A stretch of DNA of 64,000 nt from JAFDVL01 sp963794955 (GCA_963794955.1 CAWCGF010000005.1:62001-126000), one strand, 5' to 3'. Shown: positions 25,848 through 35,820, numbered from the stretch's first letter. A program made the numbers and translations. Notes: generated by a model not told the origin, from the sequence alone.

Positions 25848-27278
25848 ATGAAGTTGCGCGAAATTGCCAATCTCTGTGGTGCCACCCATCGTCTCAATGC
25901 GACGGTAGCCGAAACTACGCCCGCAGGCTTTGCCATTGATTCGCGCGCCGTCAAGCCGGGCGAGGTTTTCGTGGCGATTCCCGGCGAGCGCGTGGATGGC
26001 CATCAGTTTGTTGCAGAGGTGCTGGATAAAGGTGCGCTGGCGGCACTGGTCGTGCATCATCGGTTACCCTTTGTGAAGGAGCTTGCGCCCTACAAAGATC
26101 GCTTGTTGTTTGTTACGGACGCTGCTTTTGCCTTTCAGCAACTGGCGCAGAAAGTTTTGGCCGCGTGGTCTCGCCCGATTGTGGCAGTAACGGCCAGCGC
26201 AGGCAAAACAACGATGAAGGATTTGACGGCGCACGTGTTGGAAGCCTTGACGCCGAAGGTATTCAAATCACTGGGCAATTTGAATACGAGTTATGGGTTA
26301 CCCCTCACCGTCGGCAGGATGATTTCGGCAGAGGCACAACCCAACGATTTTGATCTTGCAGTTTTTGAATTCGGCATGAGTTCTTACGGTGAAATCAAAC
26401 GACTGACCGAAATCGCTCCGCCGACGACTTCCATCGTAGGTAATGTCGGCACGGCGCATATCGAATTTTTCGGCAGCAGTCAGGCTATCGCCGAAGCCAA
26501 AGCCGAAATCATTGACGGCTTGCAAGCAGGCGGCATAGCAATTCTGAATGCAGATGACCCGCTGGTCATGGGAATGCAGGCGCGCCGCTCTGACATCAGT
26601 TATTTGAAATTCGGAATCGAAGCCAAAGCCGAGATTCGCGCCGTCAATCTTAACCACGAGGCGTTGCGTGCAACCAGCTTTTCGTTGCACAGCCCGGGCA
26701 GCGACGCTTTGGTAAATTTGCCATTGATAGGCAAGCACAACGTGTACAACGCACTGGCGGCGGCTGCCGCCGGGCATCATTTTGGATTAAGTGCTGAGCA
26801 GATTGCCGCGCAACTCAATACGGCAGTTCCCTCCAAAATGCGTGGTGAGCTAATTCAACTCGCCAATGGCGTAACGATTATTGACGATTCGTATAACTCG
26901 AATCCGCCGGCCTTGCTACTGGCCGTGCAAGCAATGACTAAGGCTAAAGGCTTTACGCGCCGCATCGTCGTGGCAGGCGAAATGCTGGAACTCGGTGCAG
27001 AGGGCGCGCAGATGCACCGGGAGTGCGGGCAAGAGATTGCCACCACAGGAATTGAGTTCGTGCTCGGAGTGCGGGGCCTGGCACAGGAATTAGTTGCAGG
27101 TGCAAAGGATGCAGGACTGGACCACGCATCATTTTGCGAAACGCCGGAACAAGCGGCGGAACAATTAATCGCCGAACTGCAAGCTGGCGATTTGGTATTG
27201 GTGAAAGGCTCACGGGGCGTACGAACTGAACGCGTGGTCGAGCGCTTAAAAACAGAATTTGGAGGGAAGGCGGAATGA
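25848..27278 (+). CDS. murF: UDP-MurNAc-tripeptide D-Ala-D-Ala ligase
   Basis: Last cytoplasmic Mur ligase; adds D-Ala-D-Ala to the tripeptide precursor. The 476-residue product begins MKLREIANLCGATHRLNATV. Motifs: FAIDSRAVKPGEVFVAIPGE, P-loop TASAGKTTMKDLTAHVL (a variant of the usual GSxGKTT), VFEFGMSSYGEIKRL, IVGNVGTAHIEFFGS, LNADDPLVMGM, IDDSYNSNPPALLLAVQAM. No Shine-Dalgarno is visible next to the 30-bp inverted repeat, so translation may depend on structure there. Confidence 0.96.
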   Translation: MKLREIANLCGATHRLNATVAETTPAGFAIDSRAVKPGEVFVAIPGERVDGHQFVAEVLDKGALAALVVHHRLPFVKELAPYKDRLLFVTDAAFAFQQLAQKVLAAWSRPIVAVTASAGKTTMKDLTAHVLEALTPKVFKSLGNLNTSYGLPLTVGRMISAEAQPNDFDLAVFEFGMSSYGEIKRLTEIAPPTTSIVGNVGTAHIEFFGSSQAIAEAKAEIIDGLQAGGIAILNADDPLVMGMQARRSDISYLKFGIEAKAEIRAVNLNHEALRATSFSLHSPGSDALVNLPLIGKHNVYNALAAAAAGHHFGLSAEQIAAQLNTAVPSKMRGELIQLANGVTIIDDSYNSNPPALLLAVQAMTKAKGFTRRIVVAGEMLELGAEGAQMHRECGQEIATTGIEFVLGVRGLAQELVAGAKDAGLDHASFCETPEQAAEQLIAELQAGDLVLVKGSRGVRTERVVERLKTEFGGKAE

Positions 27279-27280
27279 AT

Positions 27281-27305
27281 TTCAAATCTCAAATTCAGAT
27301 TTGAA
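27281..27305. repeat. Short inverted repeat between murF and mraY
   Basis: TTCAAATCT (27281-27289) and AGATTTGAA (27297-27305) pair around a 7-nt loop, directly after the murF stop. The built-in words TCAAATC and TCAAATT suggest the same heptamer-derived origin as the neighbouring gaps. Confidence 0.6.
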
Positions 27306-27321
27306 AGAAACCTGAAAGCGA

Positions 27322-28440
27322 ATGTTCTATTACCTCTTCTACGAAGTTCTGTATCGTCAGTATGAGCAAGTTTATCCTGCGCTGAAGGCGCTCAATGTCT
27401 TTCGCTATGTCACCTTCCGCACAGCGTATGCAACCATCACAGCCTTGTTGATGAGCTTGTTGCTGGGGCCGTGGATGATTCGCAAATTGCGCCAGTTCAA
27501 GTTTGGGCAGGAGATTCGGGAAGAAGGCCCAGCGCATCATCAGGCCAAAAAAGGGACGCCGACAATGGGCGGCGTGATGGTGATTGGCTCGATGTTGCTT
27601 TCTGCGTTGCTGTGGGCAGATTTGCGGAACCGATACTTGTGGATTGCGATTTTGGGGACTTTGGGTTTTTCGCTAGTGGGATTTCTTGACGATTACATCA
27701 AGGTCAAGCAAAAGCGCAGCCTCGGACTTACCGGCAAACAAAAGCTGATTGGGCAATTCGCTACGGCATTGGTGGTTGGCCTGATGCTGAAATATATGAC
27801 CACCTATAGCTGGGTGCTGAGCGTGCCGTTCTTTAAAGAGTTCCAGCCGGTGCTGCCGTTTGTGGTTTATCTCGGCTTTATCATGCTGTTTACCGTTTTC
27901 TGTTCCAATGCGGTGAACTTGACGGATGGACTGGATGGCTTGGCGATTAGCGTCACAGTTGTCGCGGCCTCCACTTTGACAGCATTGGTTTATGTCACGG
28001 GCCATGCGAAGTTTGCTGAGTATCTGGATTTGTTTCGTAGCCCTGGCAGCGGCGATTTGACGGTGGCGGAATTGACTGTTTTGGGCGGGGCTTTAGTCGG
28101 CGCGAGTCTCGGCTTTCTTTGGTTCAATGCGCCGCCGGCGGAAGTATTTATGGGTGATGTTGGCAGCCTCGGCATCGGTGGCGCGCTGGCTACAATTGCC
28201 GTCATCATCAAGCAGGAAGTCGTGCTGGGCATTATCGGCGGCGTGTTCGTGATCGAAGCCTTGTCCGTAATCATTCAAGTCGCTTCGTTCAAGCTCACCA
28301 AAAAGCGCGTTTTTAAGATGTCACCGTTGCACCACCATTTTGAATTATCGGGCTGGAAAGAACCGAAGATTGTCTTTCGCTTTTTGATCGCAGCCTTGCT
28401 GTTCGCGCTGTTAAGTCTTTCGACTTTGAAACTCAGGTAA
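27322..28440 (+). CDS. mraY: Phospho-MurNAc-pentapeptide transferase MraY
   Basis: Polytopic inner-membrane enzyme that makes lipid I from UDP-MurNAc-pentapeptide and undecaprenyl phosphate. The 372-residue product carries KKGTPTMGGVMVIGS, FLDDYIKVKQKRSLGLTGKQ (catalytic aspartates), NAVNLTDGLDGLAI, FMGDVGSLGIGGALATIAV and the cytoplasmic loop KMSPLHHHFELSGWKE, all MraY signatures. About ten membrane helices. Its stop TAA shares one base with the murD start (TAATG), so the two are translationally coupled. Confidence 0.97.
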   Translation: MFYYLFYEVLYRQYEQVYPALKALNVFRYVTFRTAYATITALLMSLLLGPWMIRKLRQFKFGQEIREEGPAHHQAKKGTPTMGGVMVIGSMLLSALLWADLRNRYLWIAILGTLGFSLVGFLDDYIKVKQKRSLGLTGKQKLIGQFATALVVGLMLKYMTTYSWVLSVPFFKEFQPVLPFVVYLGFIMLFTVFCSNAVNLTDGLDGLAISVTVVAASTLTALVYVTGHAKFAEYLDLFRSPGSGDLTVAELTVLGGALVGASLGFLWFNAPPAEVFMGDVGSLGIGGALATIAVIIKQEVVLGIIGGVFVIEALSVIIQVASFKLTKKRVFKMSPLHHHFELSGWKEPKIVFRFLIAALLFALLSLSTLKLR

Positions 28441-29783
28441 TGGAACTCGCTGGCAAAAAAATCTTAGTCGTCGGCCTCGGCAAAAGCGGTCTTGCCGCAG
28501 CGAAGTTCTTGCAGGCGCGCGGCGCACAAGTTACGGCGAATGATGCGGGAACAGAAGAGAAGATTGCTGGCGTTGCGGAATTGAAAGCGCAAGGAATTGA
28601 AGTAATCGCGGGATCGCACCCGACGGAGTTATTTGAAAACGCGGATTGGATCGTAACCAGCCCTGGCGTGCCGCTCGCGCTGGAACCGTTTCAGAAAGCC
28701 AAAGCTGTAGGCGTCCCTATCATCGGCGAAATCGAATTGGCCGCTCGCTTTTTGCAAGGGCGTTTGATTGGCATCACCGGCTCGAACGGCAAAACGACGA
28801 CGACGACGTTGATGGGCGAAGTCCTGAAGAATGCTGGCTTGCCAACCCAAGTGGGCGGCAATATCGGGACACCGCTAATTTCACTGGTGGAGACTACGCG
28901 GGCAGATGGATTCACGGTGATCGAACTCAGCAGTTTTCAACTTGAAGCGGTCGCGTCGCTGCATTTGTTCGCAGCAGTGCTGCTGAACATCACGCCGGAT
29001 CATCTGGATCGGTACGATTCGATGGACGACTACGCAGCGGCCAAAGCCAACATCTTTCGCCATCAAACGTCGGAAGACCTGGCTGTGCTAAATGCTGACG
29101 ATAGCCGCGTCGCTGCCATGGAAACGAACGCGCACAAAGTTTTCTTTAGTTGCAAGCGCGAATTGGAAGAAGGAATTTTCCTACGCGGGGACGATGTAAT
29201 TTCGCGGGCGAATGACACCGAGCGGATTTTGATTTCGCGCAATGAAATCGGCATTCGCGGGGCGCACAACTTGGAAAATGTGATGGCGACATTGGCGGTT
29301 GGTTTGGCTTGCGGAGCATCGCCGGATTCGATGCGAGAGACGATTCGCAACTTCAGTGGCGTCGAGCATCGCTTGGAATTCGTCGCAGAAATCAATGGCG
29401 TGAAGTTTTACAACGACTCGAAGGCGACGAATGTGGATTCGACGATCAAGGCGCTCGAAGCTTTCGACAAGGGCGTGGTTGTAATTTTGGGCGGCAAAGA
29501 TAAAGGCAGCGATTATGCGCCACTTGTGCCACTCATCCAGACGCGTTGCGCGCACGTAATATTGCTTGGAGCCGCTGCGGACAAAATCGCGGCGGTGTTG
29601 GAAAACACCATACCGTTGCACCGCGCGACAACGATGCACGATGCTGTTGCACGGGGCGTGAGATTGGCTCATCCCGGAGACACCGTGTTACTAGCTCCGG
29701 CCTGTGCGAGCTTTGATATGTTTGATAACTACGAGCACCGGGGACGAGTTTTTAAGGAAGCAGTTTTAGCGAGTCAGAATTAG
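28440..29783 (+). CDS. murD: UDP-MurNAc-L-Ala D-glutamate ligase
   Basis: Cytoplasmic Mur ligase adding D-glutamate. The 447-residue product starts MELAGKKILVVGLGKSGLAA (UDP-binding Rossmann domain). ITGSNGKTTTTTLMGEVLKN is the ATP site; ELSSFQLEAVASLHLFAAVL, NITPDHLDRYDSMDDYAAAK, EFVAEINGVKFYNDSKATNV, ILGGKDKGSDYAPL and LLAPACASFDMFDNYEHRG complete the family pattern. Intact, with no frameshift. Overlaps mraY by one base and ends 2 bp before ftsW. Confidence 0.97.
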   Translation: MELAGKKILVVGLGKSGLAAAKFLQARGAQVTANDAGTEEKIAGVAELKAQGIEVIAGSHPTELFENADWIVTSPGVPLALEPFQKAKAVGVPIIGEIELAARFLQGRLIGITGSNGKTTTTTLMGEVLKNAGLPTQVGGNIGTPLISLVETTRADGFTVIELSSFQLEAVASLHLFAAVLLNITPDHLDRYDSMDDYAAAKANIFRHQTSEDLAVLNADDSRVAAMETNAHKVFFSCKRELEEGIFLRGDDVISRANDTERILISRNEIGIRGAHNLENVMATLAVGLACGASPDSMRETIRNFSGVEHRLEFVAEINGVKFYNDSKATNVDSTIKALEAFDKGVVVILGGKDKGSDYAPLVPLIQTRCAHVILLGAAADKIAAVLENTIPLHRATTMHDAVARGVRLAHPGDTVLLAPACASFDMFDNYEHRGRVFKEAVLASQN

Positions 29784-29785
29784 TT

Positions 29786-30931
29786 ATGGCAAAGGAAATC
29801 ACGACAACAAACAACAAATTCTTCAACGCCATTGAGGAGGCCCAATGGGATATGCTGATGGCTTGCGCGGCGATTGGCCTGACGTTGTTTGGCCTCGTAA
29901 TGGTCTACAGTGCTTCTGGTTTCAATGCCGCAACTGCACTGGAAGGTTCCTTCAATGCCGTCTTACGCCAAGCCGGTTGGGCGGTGGTAGGCATTGTCGT
30001 AATGCTAATTTTGATGCGGATTGATTATCAGCTCTATGCCTCGCCCGCCTTGATTTTATTAGGCTTGGTAACGAGCGTTGGTTTGCTGATCATGGTGTTG
30101 TTTTTCGATGAGGTAAAGGGAGCAAAGCGCTGGATCAAAGTCGGGCCGCTGTCGGCGCAACCGTCAGAATTGGCTAAGATCACTTTGGTGATGTTCCTGG
30201 CCTATTTCCTGACGCGGCGGACCGAAGAAAATCTGGAGGGAAGTTTTCAATCCACATTTTTGCCAGCAGGTGTCATCACTGGCATGTTGATACTATTAAT
30301 CTTGAAAGAACCTGATCTCGGCACAGCCTTGATGATTGGCGTCATCTTCGTCGCAATGATGGTGGCGGGTAAAGTGCCGCTTCTTCATTTGCTGACCTTG
30401 GTTGTGCCGGTATTGCTGATTGGCTACATATACATTTTGAAAACGCCATTTCGGGCGCAACGTATTCTGGCGTTCCTTGATCCTGAAAGCGATCCGAAGA
30501 AGACTGGCTATCAGATTTTGCAATCGCTTTATGCCGTTGGATCGGGCGGCATTTCGGGCGTGGGGCTGGGCAGCAGCAAACAAAAGCTCGGCTTTCTGCC
30601 TGAGGCAAAAACGGATTTCATCTTTGCCGTTGTGGGCGAAGAGTTGGGCTTTTTTGGTGCCGTTGTCATTGTGCTGGTGTTTGGCCTGCTGATGTGGCGT
30701 TGCTTAAAAGCAAGCTTTCGCGCGCCGGATCAGTTTGGGCAATTGCTCGGCATTGGCCTAACAACAATGTTGATTGCGCAAGCATTTTTCAATATGAGCG
30801 TGGTGCTGAGTCTAGTGCCAACGAAAGGCATTACGTTGCCGTTTGTGAGTGCGGGCGGTTCTTCGTTGGTCTTTGCCTTAGCTGCCGTCGGAATTTTGCT
30901 CAACATCTCGGAGCAAGCGAGGGCACAATGA
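29786..30931 (+). CDS. ftsW: Septal peptidoglycan glycosyltransferase FtsW
   Basis: SEDS-family membrane glycosyltransferase that polymerises lipid II at the septum with the partner PBP. The 381-residue product has about ten helices: LMACAAIGLTLFGLVMVYSA at the start, then GAKRWIKVGPLSAQPSELAK (substrate loop), LKEPDLGTALMIG, RILAFLDPESDPKKTGYQ, SGVGLGSSKQKLGFLPEAKT, FIFAVVGEELGF and KGITLPFVSAGGSSLVFALA. The last four bases overlap the murG start (ATGA). No strong Shine-Dalgarno; coupling to murD is likely. Confidence 0.96.
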   Translation: MAKEITTTNNKFFNAIEEAQWDMLMACAAIGLTLFGLVMVYSASGFNAATALEGSFNAVLRQAGWAVVGIVVMLILMRIDYQLYASPALILLGLVTSVGLLIMVLFFDEVKGAKRWIKVGPLSAQPSELAKITLVMFLAYFLTRRTEENLEGSFQSTFLPAGVITGMLILLILKEPDLGTALMIGVIFVAMMVAGKVPLLHLLTLVVPVLLIGYIYILKTPFRAQRILAFLDPESDPKKTGYQILQSLYAVGSGGISGVGLGSSKQKLGFLPEAKTDFIFAVVGEELGFFGAVVIVLVFGLLMWRCLKASFRAPDQFGQLLGIGLTTMLIAQAFFNMSVVLSLVPTKGITLPFVSAGGSSLVFALAAVGILLNISEQARAQ

Positions 30932-32001
30932 TTGGCTCCGTGATTATTGCCGGCGGAGGCACAGGTGGACATATTTATCCAGGCATTGCGATTGCACAGG
31001 AATGCAAACGTCGCAATCCGAATTGCGACGTTATTTTCATCGGCACGGCGCGCGGGTTGGAAACCAAAATCGTGCCGCGCGAAGGCTTCAAATTGGAGTT
31101 GATCGAAGTTGCTGCGCTAAAAGGAGTGAGTGCTGGTATGCGGATAAAGTCGCTCCTGCTACTACCGAAAAGTTTTTTAGCCGTTCGTTCTTTGATTCAG
31201 AAATACAAACCAGAGGTCGTGATCGGTGTGGGTGGCTATGCTTCGGGGCCGATGTTGCTGATTGCTTCTTTGCTGGGCGTACCGACAATGGTGGCGGAGT
31301 CGAATGCGCTGCCGGGCTTTACGAATCGCGTGTTGGCTCGCTATGTCAAAGCCGCGGCGGTGACGTTTGCAGAAGCGAAAGTCTTCTTTCGCGGCAAAGC
31401 GGAAATCACTGGCAATCCCGTGCGCGCGGAGTTTTTCAGCATCCCCGCCAAAGTTCACAGTGCGGCGATCAATGTTTTGATTACAGGCGGCAGCCAGGGC
31501 GCACGAGCGATTAACGAAGCGATGATGACGGCGATTCCGCTGCTTGAGCCACATAAAGAGCGGCTTTTCATCACGCATCAGACGGGCGAGTTGGATTTTG
31601 AAAAGGTCAAAGCGGCTTATGCAAATTCGTCCCTGCAAGTGGAAGTGAAGCCGTTCATTGAAAAGATGGTAGACGAATTTGCCAAAGCGGATGTGGTGAT
31701 TTCACGCGCAGGGGCTACAACCGTCGCAGAACTTGCGGCGGCAGGTCGGCCAGCCTTGATGATTCCCTTCCCCTGGGCGGCGGACGATCATCAGCGCAAG
31801 AACGCCGAAGCCGTTGAGCGGGCAGGGGCAGGCCGCATGATTTTGCAATCCGAGTTGAGCGGCGAACGATTGGCAAATGAGTTATTGGTGTTGATCAGCG
31901 ATGTAGAAAGATTGGCTGCAATGAGCGCCGCGAGCAAAACTTTGGCGCATCCAGATGCTGCCGCAAGAGTTGTAGACATCGCAGAAAAGATTAGTTCTTA
32001 G
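30928..32001 (+). CDS. murG: Lipid II-forming GlcNAc transferase
   Basis: Membrane-associated glycosyltransferase (GT28) that adds GlcNAc to lipid I. The start is ATG 30928 (MIGSVIIAGGGTGGHIYPGI), overlapping ftsW by 4 nt; a longer frame through the end of ftsW is rejected. The 357-residue product shows IGVGGYASGPMLLIASL, ESNALPGFTNRVLARYVKAA, the donor-site LITGGSQGARAINEAM, KADVVISRAGATTVAEL and LMIPFPWAADDHQRKNAEAV. Intact. Confidence 0.97.
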   Translation: MIGSVIIAGGGTGGHIYPGIAIAQECKRRNPNCDVIFIGTARGLETKIVPREGFKLELIEVAALKGVSAGMRIKSLLLLPKSFLAVRSLIQKYKPEVVIGVGGYASGPMLLIASLLGVPTMVAESNALPGFTNRVLARYVKAAAVTFAEAKVFFRGKAEITGNPVRAEFFSIPAKVHSAAINVLITGGSQGARAINEAMMTAIPLLEPHKERLFITHQTGELDFEKVKAAYANSSLQVEVKPFIEKMVDEFAKADVVISRAGATTVAELAAAGRPALMIPFPWAADDHQRKNAEAVERAGAGRMILQSELSGERLANELLVLISDVERLAAMSAASKTLAHPDAAARVVDIAEKISS

Positions 32002-32064
32002 TTTCGTGTTTTGAGTTTCCAGGTCAGACAAGACCCGAAACGCGAAATCCGAAACCTGAAACCT
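32002..32064. repeat. Heptamer-derived inverted repeat (GAAACCT) before murC
   Basis: GTTTC words after the murG stop face GAAATCC, GAAACCT and GAAACCT before the murC ATG, at a 7-base period; CAGGT on the left can pair with ACCTG on the right. The right half would also add an 18-codon in-frame extension to murC if the GTG/TTG-like upstream start were used, which I reject. Confidence 0.6.
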
Positions 32065-33433
32065 ATGTTTAGTAAGTTCCAGCAAATTCATTTCGTCGGC
32101 ATCGGCGGCATCGGGATGAGCGGCATCGCCGAGGTCTTGCTCAATCTGGGCTATCGTGTGACCGGTTCGGATATGAAGCGCACAGCAATTACGGAGCGGC
32201 TGGAAAACCTGGGCGGCATCATTCACGAAGGCCATAGCGCGGCCAATATCGAAGGTGCGCACGTCATCGTCACTTCGACGGCAGTGCGCTTTGACAACCC
32301 TGAAGTGGTCGAAGCTGTACGCAAACAGATTCCGGTGATTCCGCGCGCAGAAATGCTGGCGGAACTGATGCGCTTGAAATACGGCATCGCCATCGCCGGA
32401 TCGCACGGCAAAACGACAACGACTTCGATGACAGCAATGGTACTAACACAAGGCGAGCTTGATCCGACGGTGGTGGTCGGCGGTCGTCTGAATGCCTGGG
32501 GCAGCAATGCCAAGCTTGGCAAAGGCGATTTTATTCTGGTCGAAGCCGACGAAAGCGATAAGAGCTTTTTGAAACTGTCGCCAACGATTGCGGTGGTCAC
32601 AAACATAGACCGCGAACATCTGGACTTTTACAAAGACCTGGACGAAATCCAGTCGCATTTCGTCCAGTTCGTCAACAAAGTTCCTTTTTACGGTGCGGTC
32701 ATTATTTGCCTCGACGATCCGAACGTGCAGGCGATCATCCCGCGCATCACGCGTCGGATGATTACTTATGGAATGACGGCACAGGCGGACATTTCGGCTT
32801 CGCAAATCGAAGTGATGCACGATAGATTCGGCTCGGCTTTCAATGTCAAATATCGCGGCCAGGATTTAGGTCGTGTCAGTTTGAACGTGCCGGGCATGCA
32901 CAACGTCAGCAATGCGCTGGCGGCAATTTCAGTAGGATTGGATTTGGAACTTTCGTTTGAAATCATCGCATCTGCGCTTGAATCATTCCGTGGGGCTGAA
33001 CGTCGTTTTCAAGTCAAAGGCGAGCGTTCCGATAACATTTTGGTGGTTGACGATTATGGGCATCATCCGACAGAAATTCGCGCTACGTTGGCGGCGGCGA
33101 AATCCAGTGGTCGCCGTCTTGTCGTCCTCTTCCAACCGCACCGATACACGCGCACTGCGGCATTACGCGAAGACTTTGCGCGAAGTTTCTATGATGCAGA
33201 CGTGGTGCTGCTGACGGATATTTATGCGGCCAGTGAAGAGCCGATTGAAGGCATTACGGCACAAGCTTTGGCGGAAGACATCGAACGCTTCGGGCATCGC
33301 AATGTGCGCTATATCGGCAGCGTCGAACAAGGAGCGCCAAGCATTCGCCGAAGTGGCGCAACCCGGTGATTTGGCGCTGACGCTTGGCGCAGGTAGTGTA
33401 TGGAAAGCAGGAGAGGAGTTTTTAGCAAACTAA
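32065..33433 (+). CDS. murC: UDP-MurNAc L-alanine ligase MurC, with +1 frameshift near the end
   Basis: First Mur ligase; adds L-alanine to UDP-MurNAc. The start MFSKFQQIHFVGIGGIGMSG at ATG 32065 is the family N-terminus. IAGSHGKTTTTSMTAMVLT (ATP site), EADESDKSFLKLSPTIAVVT, NIDREHLDFYKDLDEIQSHF, DDYGHHPTEIRATL and FQPHRYTRTAALREDF are intact. At about 33330 the frame would end in SIRRSGATR. The next phase carries the expected end ERQAFAEVAQPGDLALTLGA and then GSVWKAGEEFLAN, so one extra G in the GG at 33331-33332 explains it. Probably a sequence error in an essential gene. MurB, which usually follows or is fused to murC in dcw clusters, is absent here. Confidence 0.95.
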
Positions 33434-33439
33434 ATATTT

Positions 33440-34537
33440 ATGGCCTCATCCCCAAACAACGAAAATTCTGGTTATAGCAAGCTGGCAGAACGGCATCATC
33501 GTCGTGGTGTCAATGCAACTAGCGTAATTACAGGTGCCAAGACAACTTCAGCGCGGCGGCGCGGCTTGCCCGAAGAGTTTCAGCACGAAGCGGAAGAGCA
33601 GGATTATCAAGCACGCTATGATCAGCAATGGCGCGAGCGTAATCAGCAACGCGCAACCGAGCGGCGCGAATCCCGGCAACGCGAGATTCATTCAGGACGT
33701 ATCGAAAAACGCCCCCGCAAAACCCCAACGAGCGCCACCAACAAACGCTGGTTTTATGTCACAGTGATTGCACTGGTGGGCGTGATTTTATTGGCTGGCG
33801 CAGTCATGACGTATAATCGGCTCTCCGGCTCACAATTCTTTGTCGTAAAAGAAATCGAATTAGAGGGCACCAAGCGCGCGTCACGTGAAGAGTTGCTGCG
33901 AATTTTGGAAGCCTATAAAACCCGTGGGTTATGGCAATTGGATTTGCAGGCAATTCGCGCAGCGGTCGAAAAGAATCCCTGGGTGCTCGAAGCGGAAATC
34001 GCGCGCGTTTTGCCGGATGCCTTGCGCGTAACAGTGCATGAACGCGAACCCGTTGCGCCGTGGCGCAACGCCAATAATTCTATCGTTTGGGTAGACCGTG
34101 ATGGCCGGAGTTTAGGGGAACTTGATTTCAACAAATCGGACAAAGTTCCTCCCATTATTAGCGGCCTTGAAGAAGGCATCGGTAATGAAACCAAAGTGAA
34201 TAACCGCCGCCGCATGGAACTTTATCAGCAATTGCTCAGCGAACTGGATCAAGGCAGCGCCAAGCTCTCGGAAGAAATTGACGAGATCAAATTGGATGAT
34301 CCACAAGCGGTTCAACTGCATTTGCTGAGATATAACGTGGATGTGCTAATTGGTGGCAGCGAGTTTCGGGCGCACCTGGAAAAGGCCTTCAAAGTGCTGG
34401 ACGCTATCGAACGCAAGGACCTTTCAACCTTGGGGTTCTATAAAATCACAGATGCCGAAAGGCTGGTCCACGGCAATCGCATTTCTTATCTCAATGTCAC
34501 GCACGCAGAACGCGTGGTGGTGGGACTCGCGGATTAA
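33440..34537 (+). CDS. ftsQ: Cell division protein FtsQ/DivIB
   Basis: Bitopic divisome protein, 365 residues. The cytoplasmic N-terminus of about 105 residues is long and highly charged (EAEEQDYQARYDQQWRERNQ). One helix follows (RWFYVTVIALVGVILLAGAV), then the POTRA domain (FFVVKEIELEGTKRASREEL, NPWVLEAEIARVLPDALRVT) and the FtsQ-type beta domain (HEREPVAPWRNANNSIVWVD). It connects FtsL and the PBP to the divisome. It starts 6 bp after the corrected murC stop. Confidence 0.93.
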   Translation: MASSPNNENSGYSKLAERHHRRGVNATSVITGAKTTSARRRGLPEEFQHEAEEQDYQARYDQQWRERNQQRATERRESRQREIHSGRIEKRPRKTPTSATNKRWFYVTVIALVGVILLAGAVMTYNRLSGSQFFVVKEIELEGTKRASREELLRILEAYKTRGLWQLDLQAIRAAVEKNPWVLEAEIARVLPDALRVTVHEREPVAPWRNANNSIVWVDRDGRSLGELDFNKSDKVPPIISGLEEGIGNETKVNNRRRMELYQQLLSELDQGSAKLSEEIDEIKLDDPQAVQLHLLRYNVDVLIGGSEFRAHLEKAFKVLDAIERKDLSTLGFYKITDAERLVHGNRISYLNVTHAERVVVGLAD

Positions 34538-34563
34538 CGCCGCACCGAAAGAGGTTACTAATT

Positions 34564-35820
34564 ATGGCTAGAAAATTCTCAAACCACCTTGTCGGCCTCG
34601 ACATCGGCACGACTAATGTGCGCGCCGTCATCGCCGAATCGCTCGATGGCAGGTTGGAAGTTGTCGGCATTGGCGAAGCAGAATCCAAAGGCTTGCGCAA
34701 AGGCGTGATCGTCAATCCCGATGCGGCGGTGGATTCGATCAAGCGAGCTATTGAACTAGCGGAGCGCACTTCGGGCTTGCACGCGGAAGAAGCGTTTGTA
34801 GCGCTGGGCGGTTCGCACATCAAAGGCAACAACAGCCAGGGAGTCATCGCGGTTTCTTCTCGGCACCGCGAAATTACGCGTGAAGATATTCAGCGCGTGA
34901 TTGATAGCGCGTGCGCCGTTTCGATTCCTTCGGGACGTGAGATTGCCGATGTCTTGCCACAGGAATATACGGTGGACGATCAGGATGGTATTGGCGATCC
35001 ACTAGGTATGCTGGGGTCGCGCTTAGCCGTTTCCGTGCGCATTATTACCAGCCCGATTGCGGCTAAACAGAACATCGTGACCAGTGTCAATCGCGCCGGA
35101 TTGATGGTGTCAGACCTGTTGTTGGCACCGTTGGCCGCCGCCGAAGCGGTATTAAATGACGAGGATCGCGAGTTTGGAACCGCTTTGGTTGACATTGGTG
35201 GAGAAACGACTAATCTGGCAATCTATCAGCGCGGTGCTGTATGGCACACTGCGGTCTTCCCGATAGGTGGTAATCATTTTACTAATGATATTGCGTTTGG
35301 TTTGCGTACTCCCATTCCTGAGGCCGAACGGATCAAGCGTGAGTTCGGTTGTACTTATCGTCAATTGATGGATCAACAAAGCGCGGCAGAAATGATTGAA
35401 GTACCCAGTGTGGGCGGGCGCGAACCGCGGTTGCTTTCACGCGATATTTTATGTGGCATCCTAGAGCCGCGGGCCGAAGAACTGCTGACACAAGTTCAGG
35501 ATGAGATTCGCGCGTCAGGTTTTGACCGACAACTATCGAGCGGCATTATTTTGACGGGGGGCGGCTCATTATTGACGGGAATGGTGGAAGTGGCAGAGCA
35601 GATTTTCGATGCGCCTGTGCGTGTAATCGGAGCGAATGATGTAGGCAGCCCTTTTGCTGAGGTCGCAACACCGGGCTATGCCACAGCGGTGGGATTAGCG
35701 ATGTATGGGTTGCACCGTGGCGGTCAGCTTGGTCAGGTCAAGGCGGCGATGGGGCTTTCACGGGGTGTGGCTGCTGCGGCAAAGGTAAAAGGAATGTTCA
35801 GGAGCTTCTTGAATCTTTAG
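34564..35820 (+). CDS. ftsA: Cell division protein FtsA
   Basis: Actin-like ATPase that tethers FtsZ to the membrane. The 418-residue product has LVGLDIGTTNVRAVIAES (phosphate 1), the 1C domain with FVALGGSHIKGNNSQGVIAV, ALVDIGGETTNLAIYQRGAV (phosphate 2), and SGIILTGGGSLLTGMVEVAE (adenosine loop). The C-terminal stretch AKVKGMFRSFLNL is an amphipathic helix suited to membrane binding. GAGG lies upstream of ATG 34564. The last gene before a 435-bp gap that holds the ftsZ promoter. Confidence 0.96.
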   Translation: MARKFSNHLVGLDIGTTNVRAVIAESLDGRLEVVGIGEAESKGLRKGVIVNPDAAVDSIKRAIELAERTSGLHAEEAFVALGGSHIKGNNSQGVIAVSSRHREITREDIQRVIDSACAVSIPSGREIADVLPQEYTVDDQDGIGDPLGMLGSRLAVSVRIITSPIAAKQNIVTSVNRAGLMVSDLLLAPLAAAEAVLNDEDREFGTALVDIGGETTNLAIYQRGAVWHTAVFPIGGNHFTNDIAFGLRTPIPEAERIKREFGCTYRQLMDQQSAAEMIEVPSVGGREPRLLSRDILCGILEPRAEELLTQVQDEIRASGFDRQLSSGIILTGGGSLLTGMVEVAEQIFDAPVRVIGANDVGSPFAEVATPGYATAVGLAMYGLHRGGQLGQVKAAMGLSRGVAAAAKVKGMFRSFLNL

